Assembly: GCA_017577575.1 (NCBI GenBank)
Contig: PKRG01000029.1
Span: 1 to 22,802 of the forward strand
Source of the DNA: Acidimicrobiia bacterium
GTDB taxonomy: Bacteria > Actinomycetota > Acidimicrobiia > Spongiisociales > ZC4RG35
Reading direction: 5' to 3'
Length of the DNA: 22,802 bases
Positions 13,506 through 20,620 of this stretch are shown here, one piece after another; positions within the stretch are counted from its first letter, which is position 1, and each line of letters starts with the position of its first letter. Below the pieces are notes generated by a model. That model saw only the letters and a program-made list of their open reading frames with translations, was not told the DNA's origin and ran no database searches. Made by a program: the position numbers and the translations under genes.

Positions 13506-14462
13506 GTGCCTCCGAGTCCAAACGATCCGATGACCTTTGCCGTGTTGTTCCCCGGTCAGGGGAGTCAGTTCGTGGGCATGGGCGCCGACCTGTTCGAGGC
13601 GCGTCCGGACCTGTTGGGCGATGCCGCCGACGAGGTGCTCGGCTTCTCGCTCCGTGAGGTGTGCCTGGAAGGGCCCGAGGAGCGGCTCACCCGCACCGAG
13701 CACGCCCAGCCGGCGCTGTTCGCCCTGTCGTACGCCCTGTGGGAGGAGCTCGCCTCGAAGGTGCCGCTCCCCGCAGCCGCCGCCGGGCACTCGCTGGGGG
13801 AGTACACGGCGCTCGCCGCCGCCGGCGTGTTCTCGTACCGAGACGCCCTCGCCGTGGTCGCAGAGCGGGGCCGGGCCATGGCAGCCGCCGCCGACGCCAA
13901 CCCCTCGTCCATGGCGGCGGTGATCGGCGCCGACCTCGAGACGGTCGAATCCGCCTGCTCCGCCCGCCGCTCCGAGGGCGGGAGCCTGTGGGTGGCGAAC
14001 ATCAACGCCCCCGGCCAGGTGGTCGTCGCCGGCGGCCGAGACGACATCGCCTGGCTGGAGGAGAACGCCTCCGAGCTCGGCCTGCGCCGGGTGATGGGCC
14101 TGGCGGTCGCCGGTGCCTTCCACTCGCCGCTCATGCAACCCGCCTCCGACCGTCTCGCCGCGGCCCTGGAAGGCGTCGAGATCTCCGAGCCCCGTTTCCC
14201 GGTCTACTCCAACGTCACGGCGAGCCCGATCGGCTCCGGCGAACTGGTCCCCACCCTCGTCGACCAGGTGGTCTCCCCGGTCCGGTTCGCGGAGACGCTC
14301 GAGAGGATGGCGGCGGCGGGCATCGACACGTTCGTCCACGTCGGGCCCGGGGACGTGACTGCCGGGCTGGCCCGTCGAACGGTGAAGGGATCCAACGTCG
14401 TCACCGTGTCGTCGCTCGACGATGTCGGGGTTGCGGTCGAGGCCCTGGGTAGCATCAGTTGA
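13506..14462 (+). CDS. fabD: Malonyl-CoA:ACP transacylase
   Basis: FabD moves malonate from CoA to acyl carrier protein to feed chain elongation in type II fatty acid synthesis (cytoplasm). The 318-aa protein carries the oxyanion loop FPGQGSQ near the N-terminus, the nucleophile elbow AGHSLGEYTAL with S96, an Arg in the VAERGRAM segment, and the catalytic histidine H206 in AGAFHSPLM; length is normal. GTG 13506 gives an eight-residue leader (MPPSPNDP) ahead of the usual MTFAVLFPGQGSQ; the ATG at 13530 is the alternative. It is the first gene of the fab cluster and is followed by fabH at a 16-bp distance. Confidence 0.95.
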   Translation: MPPSPNDPMTFAVLFPGQGSQFVGMGADLFEARPDLLGDAADEVLGFSLREVCLEGPEERLTRTEHAQPALFALSYALWEELASKVPLPAAAAGHSLGEYTALAAAGVFSYRDALAVVAERGRAMAAAADANPSSMAAVIGADLETVESACSARRSEGGSLWVANINAPGQVVVAGGRDDIAWLEENASELGLRRVMGLAVAGAFHSPLMQPASDRLAAALEGVEISEPRFPVYSNVTASPIGSGELVPTLVDQVVSPVRFAETLERMAAAGIDTFVHVGPGDVTAGLARRTVKGSNVVTVSSLDDVGVAVEALGSIS

Positions 14463-14478
14463 GCCCGAGGAGTTGAAC

Positions 14479-15570
14479 GTGCCGAATGCCGAGATAACCG
14501 GTTGGGGCAAGTGCCTGCCACCCGCGGTCCTGTCCAACCACGACCTGGAGAAACTGACCGACACGAGTGACGAGTGGATCACCACTCGCACCGGGATCAA
14601 GGAACGGCGCATCTCCCACGTCGAGGTCTCCGACATGGCGGAGGTGGCGAGCCGCCGCGCCCTGGCCGCCGCCGGCAAGGAGCCGTCGGACGTGGACCTG
14701 ATCGTCCTCGCCACCTGCACCGGGGACTCGATCATCCCCTCGACGGCGGCGATCCTCCAGGACAAGCTCGGTGCCTACAACGCCGCCGCCTTCGACCTCA
14801 ACGCCGCCTGCTCGGGCTTCATCTATGCGCTGGTGGTCGCCTCGAACATGATCCGGGCCGGAACCCACCGCACCGTCCTGGTGGTCGGCTCCGAGAAGCT
14901 CCACTACCACCTCGACTTCACCGACCGCTCCACGGCAGTCCTCTTCGGCGACGCCGCCGGGGCAGTGGTGCTGGAGGCCACCGAGGAGCCGGTCGGGCTC
15001 CTCAACTCCGAACTGGGCATGGACGGCTCGGTGTGGGACATCCTGCGTGTGCCCAAGGACGGCAACGTCGGCGACCCCGGGCCAAGGCTCCCCGAAGAGG
15101 GCGGCATCCGCATGAACGGGCCCGAGGTGTTCCGCCGTGCCGTGACGACGATGAGCGAGGCGGCGGTGCGGACCATCGAAGGCGCCGGTCTCCAGCTCGA
15201 CGACGTCGACCTTTTCATCCCCCACCAGGCCAACGTGCGCATCATCGACGCCGCCGCCAAACGTCTCGGGCTTCCGGAGTCGAAGGTCTTCATCAACATC
15301 GGCTCCTACGGGAACACGTCGGCGGCCACCATCGCCGTCGCATTGACCGAGGCGTTGGAGGAAGGCCGCGTCTCGCCCGGCGACGTGATCGTGTTCGCCG
15401 CCTTCGGGGCGGGGCTCTCGTGGGCGGCGGCGGTCCTGCGCTGGGGCGATCGCGTCACCCCGCTGGGCACCAGCGACGCCGACCTGCCGCCCACCGACAA
15501 GGACGCATTCGCGTTGCTCGAGCCCAACCTCGAGTACTACGGACGGCCCGAGCTTCCGAGGGACGAGTGA
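14479..15570 (+). CDS. fabH: Beta-ketoacyl-ACP synthase III
   Basis: FabH condenses a starter acyl-CoA with malonyl-ACP and so begins each fatty acid chain. The catalytic triad is intact: C111 in NAACSGFIYAL, H249 in IPHQANVRI and N279 in YGNTSAATI; WITTRTGIKERR and FGAGLSWAAAVLRW are also typical. The 363-aa length exceeds the usual ~320 because of a ~35-residue acidic tail (TPLGTSDADLPPTDKDAFALLEPNLEYYGRPELPRDE). The start is GTG at 14479, 6 nt after GAGGAG (14467-14472), rather than the upstream ATG at 14422, which would overlap fabD and add residues unlike the family. Its stop overlaps the fabG start (GTGA). Straight- or branched-chain starter preference cannot be told from the sequence. 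Confidence 0.95.
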   Translation: MPNAEITGWGKCLPPAVLSNHDLEKLTDTSDEWITTRTGIKERRISHVEVSDMAEVASRRALAAAGKEPSDVDLIVLATCTGDSIIPSTAAILQDKLGAYNAAAFDLNAACSGFIYALVVASNMIRAGTHRTVLVVGSEKLHYHLDFTDRSTAVLFGDAAGAVVLEATEEPVGLLNSELGMDGSVWDILRVPKDGNVGDPGPRLPEEGGIRMNGPEVFRRAVTTMSEAAVRTIEGAGLQLDDVDLFIPHQANVRIIDAAAKRLGLPESKVFINIGSYGNTSAATIAVALTEALEEGRVSPGDVIVFAAFGAGLSWAAAVLRWGDRVTPLGTSDADLPPTDKDAFALLEPNLEYYGRPELPRDE

Positions 15571-16319
15571 GCGATCCGGACGCCACCAGCCGCGTAGCAC
15601 TGGTCACCGGCGGATCGAGGGGCATCGGCCGGGCCGTCTGCCTCGAGCTCGCCCGCCGCGGCCATCCGGTGGCGGTCAACTACGCCACCCGGGCCGACGC
15701 CGCCGAGGAGGTCGTCGCCGAGATCGAGGAGATGGGCGGCAAGGCGATGGCCGTCGGCGCCGATGTCGCCGACGAGGACCAGGTCACCGAGATGTTCGAC
15801 GCCGTCGCAGAGGGCCTCGGCCAGGTGGCCGTCCTCGTCAACAACGCCGGCATCAACCGCGACAACCTGCTGCTGCGGATGCCGACCGAGGACTTCGACG
15901 CCGTCATCGCCACCAACCTGCGGTCGGCGTACCTGTGCACCAAGGCGGCTCTGCGGTCGATGCTGCGGGCCAGATGGGGGCGGGTCATCTGCATGGCGTC
16001 GGTGGCGGGAGTGGCCGGCAACCCGGGCCAGGCCAACTACGCCGCCTCCAAGGCGGGCCTCATCGGGTTCGCCAAGACCGTCGCCAAGGAGGTCGGTTCC
16101 CGGGGCATCACCGTCAACGTGATCGCCCCCGGCTTCATCGAGACCGACATGACCGACGCCCTGAGCGACGATGTCAAGGCGGCCAGCCTCCAGGCCGTGG
16201 CACTCGGCCGCTTCGGCCGGCCCGAGGAAGTCGCCGCCCTGGCCGGCTTCCTCGCCTCCGAGGAAGCCTCGTACATAACGGGACAGGTCGTGATGGTCGA
16301 CGGAGGGCTCGCCATCTAG
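15567..16319 (+). CDS. fabG: 3-oxoacyl-ACP reductase
   Basis: FabG reduces 3-oxoacyl-ACP to 3-hydroxyacyl-ACP with NADPH. The 250-aa short-chain dehydrogenase has the cofactor loop TGGSRGIGRA near the N-terminus, the NNAGINRDNLLLRM block typical of true FabG, and the catalytic S145, Y158 and K162 (ASVAGVAGNPGQANYAASKAG). Further on are NVIAPGFIETDMTD and the C-terminal ITGQVVMVDGGLAI. Start is GTG at 15567, overlapping the fabH stop by 4 bp; the same frame stays open far upstream inside fabH, but that part is a shadow. Position between fabH and acpP supports a role in the main fatty acid pathway. Confidence 0.95.
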   Translation: MSDPDATSRVALVTGGSRGIGRAVCLELARRGHPVAVNYATRADAAEEVVAEIEEMGGKAMAVGADVADEDQVTEMFDAVAEGLGQVAVLVNNAGINRDNLLLRMPTEDFDAVIATNLRSAYLCTKAALRSMLRARWGRVICMASVAGVAGNPGQANYAASKAGLIGFAKTVAKEVGSRGITVNVIAPGFIETDMTDALSDDVKAASLQAVALGRFGRPEEVAALAGFLASEEASYITGQVVMVDGGLAI

Positions 16320-16391
16320 GTAGATTGCCGAACTCGATTCCGGCCCGTTGGAGACTTTGGGTCACCCACTAGAGAGAGAAAGGAACAGGAG

Positions 16392-16631
16392 ATGGATCGC
16401 GCCGAGGTTGCGGAGCGTCTCAAGGAAGTGCTGGTGTCGGAGCTCGGCTTGGACGCCGACAAGATCACCGACGACGCCTCGTTCGAGGAGGACCTCGAAG
16501 TCGACTCGCTCGGTGTAGTAGAGCTGCTCATGGCGCTCGAAGACGAGTTCGGTGTGAAGATCCCCGACGAAGAGGCCGAGAACATCCACACGGTCGGCCA
16601 GGCCGTCGATCTGGTCCACTCCAAGCTCTGA
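16392..16631 (+). CDS. acpP: Acyl carrier protein
   Basis: This 79-aa acidic four-helix carrier holds growing acyl chains on a phosphopantetheine arm. The attachment serine is S39 in the motif EVDSLGVVELLMALEDEFGVKIPDEEAE. Start ATG is well placed 7 nt after AAGGA (16380-16384), the clearest ribosome site in the window, fitting high expression. A 72-bp gap separates it from fabG and may hold a separate promoter (TAGATT at 16321-16326 is a weak -10 candidate). It lies 2 bp upstream of fabF. Confidence 0.95.
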   Translation: MDRAEVAERLKEVLVSELGLDADKITDDASFEEDLEVDSLGVVELLMALEDEFGVKIPDEEAENIHTVGQAVDLVHSKL

Positions 16632-16633
16632 TC

Positions 16634-17860
<1,227 letters not shown>

Positions 17861-17884
<24 letters not shown>

Positions 17885-18184
17885 GCGCTGCGGCTGCTGC
17901 CCGGCGGCGTCCGAGCGCTCCTGCAGCTCCCGCCACTCGGCGATGGAGCGGAACACCAGGACCAGCACCACGGCCATGCCGATGCCGACGACGAGGAACG
18001 ACAGGATGGCCACCGTCACGGTCCACGCCAGGTTCGACCCGCCCACCTCGCACAAGGTGACCAGCGTGCCGCCGACCTCGCCGTAGCGGCACGACAGGGC
18101 GGCGACGGTCCCGCCCAGCCAGGCGGCGACGGCCGCGGCGATGAGCGACGGCACGACGATCCACGGGTTGGGCCGGCGTTTCAC
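17861..18184 (-). CDS. Small two-helix membrane protein, unknown function
   Basis: The 107-aa product has a positive N-terminus (VKRRPNP), two membrane helices (about residues 8-30 and 53-79) and a charged, probably coiled C-terminal tail (RSIAEWRELQERSDAAGQQPQ...). The positive-inside rule places the loop between the helices outside; it holds two cysteines (C32 and C45) that could form a disulfide. No family recognised. Start GTG 18184 overlaps the upstream stop by 4 bp (GTGA), so it is coupled to the larger membrane protein. Its 3' end overlaps fabF on the other strand by 24 bp. A longer open frame upstream is a shadow of the neighbouring gene. Confidence 0.72.
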
Positions 18185-18921
18185 AGCGGCCGCCCCCGGT
18201 CGTCGATCTCGGCCGCGTCGAGCACCTCCCGGGGAGCGAGCTCGGGCGGTATCGGCACCCGCGAGCCCGACTCGACCAGCGGGTGGACCGAGTTGCGGAC
18301 GCTCGAATGCCAGGCGAGGGTGCCGACGGCGATGCCGGCGAACACGGCCACCGTCGTCGCCGGAAAGCCCATCGGATAGGCCAGGCCGATGGCGAGGAGC
18401 GGCCACACGATGCGGACCGCGAGCAGAGCCCCGGGGAGTGTCCGCACGAACCAGAAGCACGTCACGAGGGCGGACAGCCCCACGATCAGCGCCGGCGTGT
18501 CCGCCCCCTTGGTCACCCCGAATGCGAAGGGGACACCGAGGAGCAGGAGGGCTATCAGCACTACCCGTTCGGGCGGCCCCGACGCCGACGGCCGGCCCCG
18601 CACGATCCCGTCCAGCCACGGCCCGGCGACACTCACTGCGGTGAAGGCGGTGGCCGCCAGCGCCGTCGCCCACACCGCGCCGGGTGGGGTCGCCACCGCC
18701 AGCACGCCCTGGGCGGCGGCCACCGCCAGCCCCAACCGGCGGGCCCAGCGAGCCCGCGCCACCAGCATGCCGGTGAGGGAGACGACCGTCGACACCCACA
18801 TCGAGACGGCCATCAGCACCACCGAGACGCCCGAGTAGCCCTCGGCGCCGATCGCCAGTTGGACCGTCCAGGCCGCCGTGGAGACCAGCAGCGCCAGCGA
18901 GACGAACGTGAGGCGCCTCAT
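18181..18921 (-). CDS. Polytopic membrane protein, unknown function
   Basis: The 246-aa protein is mostly hydrophobic, with about seven to eight membrane segments and Arg-rich cytoplasmic turns (ARARWARR, VRGRPSASGPPERV). It ends in a ~40-residue soluble tail (SSVRNSVHPLVESGSRVPIPPELAPREVLDAAEIDDRGRPL). No motif identifies its role. ATG at 18921 is chosen because it overlaps the histidine phosphatase stop (ATGA) and leads straight into the first helix (MRRLTFVSLALL); an upstream in-frame start at 18957 would lie inside the phosphatase gene. Middle gene of a three-gene coupled operon. Confidence 0.75.
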   Translation of the reverse strand: MRRLTFVSLALLVSTAAWTVQLAIGAEGYSGVSVVLMAVSMWVSTVVSLTGMLVARARWARRLGLAVAAAQGVLAVATPPGAVWATALAATAFTAVSVAGPWLDGIVRGRPSASGPPERVVLIALLLLGVPFAFGVTKGADTPALIVGLSALVTCFWFVRTLPGALLAVRIVWPLLAIGLAYPMGFPATTVAVFAGIAVGTLAWHSSVRNSVHPLVESGSRVPIPPELAPREVLDAAEIDDRGRPL

Positions 18922-19520
18922 TCCGTCTCCGGCACCCATACCGCCTCCACGGTCCACGGTGCGCCCGGCCGCAGCGTCGTGACGGCGCCATGTCCCGGCT
19001 CGTCGTCCCAGAAGTCGGTCAGCTCCCCGCCGGTGAGATGGAGCACGGCTGCCCGGATCGGGGCGGAGTGGGAGAAGGCCACGATGTCCCCGTGGGGGTG
19101 GGACTCGTGGAGGCGCCGCACCACGTCGGCGACGCGGCGGGCGAGATCGGAGAGCGACTCGGGCGAGAAGTCGAGACGGGTCGGGTCCCGGAGGAACGCC
19201 TCCAATTCACCGGGGAACTTCTTGGGGATGTCCTCCCAGGAGATTCCCGCCCAGCGGCTCATCAGCTGCCACTCCGCCAGGCCCTGGTCGATCCGAACCG
19301 GGAGGCCCACCCGTTGGGCGAGCGGCTCGGCGGTGCGCAGCGCCCGCTCCAGCGGCGACGACCACACGCCGACGATGGGCTGGCGGCCGAGATAACGCGC
19401 CACCGCCCGCGCCTGGGCCTCGCCCCTCTCGGACAGGGTGAAGCCGGGCAGGGAGGCGTAGACCAGGTGGTCGGGGTTGTGGACCTCGCCGTGTCGGACG
19501 AGGTGAACGCGGGCCGCCAT
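18918..19520 (-). CDS. Histidine phosphatase family protein
   Basis: The 200-aa protein belongs to the histidine phosphatase (phosphoglycerate-mutase-like) superfamily. The RHG motif HLVRHGEVHNP supplies the phospho-accepting H10; WSSPLERALRTAEPLA holds the conserved arginine; E in GLAEWQLMSRW is the likely acid; and FSHSAPIRAAVLHL has the second catalytic histidine. Substrate unknown: candidates include phosphosugars, phospho-cobalamin precursors and phosphoglycerate. ATG 19520 puts RHG at the expected position; the frame is open further upstream but adds untypical sequence. A TACCCT hexamer (19530-19535) ends 9 nt before the ATG. It heads an operon with two membrane proteins through 4-bp overlaps. 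Confidence 0.88.
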   Translation of the reverse strand: MAARVHLVRHGEVHNPDHLVYASLPGFTLSERGEAQARAVARYLGRQPIVGVWSSPLERALRTAEPLAQRVGLPVRIDQGLAEWQLMSRWAGISWEDIPKKFPGELEAFLRDPTRLDFSPESLSDLARRVADVVRRLHESHPHGDIVAFSHSAPIRAAVLHLTGGELTDFWDDEPGHGAVTTLRPGAPWTVEAVWVPETE

Positions 19521-19582
19521 CGATCCGCGAGGGTAGTGAGTCGGCCCCCCAAGCCGGAAGCCGGGGATCCGGCGCAAAATCG

Positions 19583-19624
19583 TGCGTCCCGGCCATGTCG
19601 CATTGCGTCCCGTGTTCGTATACT
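19583..19624 (+). promoter_or_regulatory. DUF3040 promoter with tandem 9-bp repeats
   Basis: TGCGTCCCG occurs at 19583-19591 and again at 19604-19612, start-to-start 21 bp (two helical turns). A -10 hexamer TATACT follows at 19619-19624. The second copy lies in the -10/-35 spacer, so a bound protein could act as repressor. The rest of the 153-bp divergent spacer (19521-19673) holds the histidine phosphatase -10 candidate and nothing else clear. Confidence 0.4.
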
Positions 19625-19673
19625 GGGCGCCAAGACGGGGTCGCAGGGGACCCCCATCGCGAGGACGAGAAGG

Positions 19674-20009
19674 ATGCCGCTCGACGATCGAGAGCAACGG
19701 ATTCTGGCGGAGATCGAAAGGCAGTTCTACGAGGACGATCCCGACCTCGTTCAGGCCGTCAAGAACATCGACCGGTCACGCGGAATCGGCATCCGTCTCC
19801 CGCTGGTGGGGCTCATCGGTGGGCTCGCCATTGTCGTGGCGTTCTTCACCAGCCAGACCCTCGTCGCCCTGGCCGGATTCACCTTGATGGTGGTCTCGGC
19901 CACCGCGCTCGCCCACGAAATCCATCGGCGCGGTTGGTCACTCGGTGACCCCGAGTCCGGTTCGGAGGACCGTTCGATCTGGCCCAGGAGGCCCTTCGGA
20001 CGTCGCTGA
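19674..20009 (+). CDS. DUF3040 membrane protein
   Basis: The 111-aa product matches the actinobacterial DUF3040 family: N-terminal MPLDDREQRILAEIERQFYEDDPDLVQAVKN (the typical MPLxxxEQRxLxxIExxLxxxDP opening), two adjacent membrane helices (about residues 44-62 and 64-84), and a basic, polar tail. Function unknown. In many actinobacteria it lies close to division and cell-wall genes; here it stands before a MerR gene instead. ATG has GAGGA about 8 nt upstream. The transcript from TATACT (19619) would carry a ~43-nt leader. Confidence 0.87.
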   Translation: MPLDDREQRILAEIERQFYEDDPDLVQAVKNIDRSRGIGIRLPLVGLIGGLAIVVAFFTSQTLVALAGFTLMVVSATALAHEIHRRGWSLGDPESGSEDRSIWPRRPFGRR

Positions 20010-20020
20010 ACCGGGTCGGC

Positions 20021-20026
20021 TAGAGT
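20021..20026 (+). promoter_or_regulatory. -10 candidate TAGAGT before merR
   Basis: TAGAGT lies 36 nt before the GTG start of the MerR gene. The -35 region is poor (TTCGGA at 19995-20000, spacer 20 bp). Confidence 0.28.
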
Positions 20027-20062
20027 GACCGATCCTTCCGTCGTCTCGAGGCGGAAGCAGGT

Positions 20063-20611
20063 GTGAGGAAGCAATCGCCGGTCAGTTCCTCGCCGGCGCA
20101 GGAGACGTTGGGAGAAGCATTGTCGGAACAGGCATTCACTGCCGACCAGGCATCCAGGTTGACAGGCTGCACGCCACATCAGTTGAGGTACTGGGACCGG
20201 GTCGGGTTGGTGAAGCCGTCGATCCAGGGCACCGGGGGACGACCCGGTGTGCGGCGTCTCTACTCCTTTCGGGATCTCGTCGCCCTCCGGGTCGTGAAAG
20301 GGCTTCTCGACAACGGGATGTCGCTGCAGCGGGTGCGCCGCGCCTGGGACTACCTGCGGCGTCACGCCGACTTCGACGACCACCTCGCCTCGGTGAAGCT
20401 GGTCACCGACGGCAAGTCGATCTTCAGCGTGGCCAGCAACGACGGCGAGCTGCTCGACGCCCTCCGCAACGGCCAGCTGGCGTTCTTCGTCGCCATCGAC
20501 GAGATCGCCCGCGACGTCGAAGAGGACGTAACCCGTTTCGAGCTCGACCGGGAACAGTTCCTCGAGGTGTTGCGCCGGGTCGAAGACGACGTCCGCGAAG
20601 AGGCGCAGTGA
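20063..20611 (+). CDS. MerR-family transcriptional regulator
   Basis: The 182-aa protein has a MerR winged helix-turn-helix in residues ~24-95: FTADQASRLTGCTPHQLRYWDRVGLVKPS (helix-turn-helix, with the RYWDRxGL signature) and a wing GGRPGVRRLYSFRDLVALRVVKGLLDNGMSLQRVRRA. The C-terminal ~85 residues form no known effector domain: no metal-binding Cys, but SIFSVASNDGELLDALRNGQLAFFVAIDEIARDVEEDVTRFELDREQFLEVLRRVEDD, mixed strand and acidic helix. Start GTG 20063 gives a ~23-residue leader before the DNA-binding domain; no in-frame ATG is better placed. It converges on the transglutaminase gene with a 9-bp gap. Target genes unknown. Confidence 0.86.
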   Translation: MRKQSPVSSSPAQETLGEALSEQAFTADQASRLTGCTPHQLRYWDRVGLVKPSIQGTGGRPGVRRLYSFRDLVALRVVKGLLDNGMSLQRVRRAWDYLRRHADFDDHLASVKLVTDGKSIFSVASNDGELLDALRNGQLAFFVAIDEIARDVEEDVTRFELDREQFLEVLRRVEDDVREEAQ

Positions 20612-20620
20612 GGCGGTCCG

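Noticed and set aside
14422..14478. Upstream ATG as the fabH start
   Set aside because: It lies inside fabD and adds residues foreign to the family; GTG 14479 has a good GAGGAG site.
14455..15600. Long minus-strand frame opposite fabH
   Set aside because: Antisense shadow caused by high GC; the fabH motifs on the plus strand are complete.
14574..16319. FabH-FabG fusion or a 581-aa protein
   Set aside because: The upstream part is the +1 shadow of fabH; fabG starts at GTG 15567, overlapping the fabH stop.
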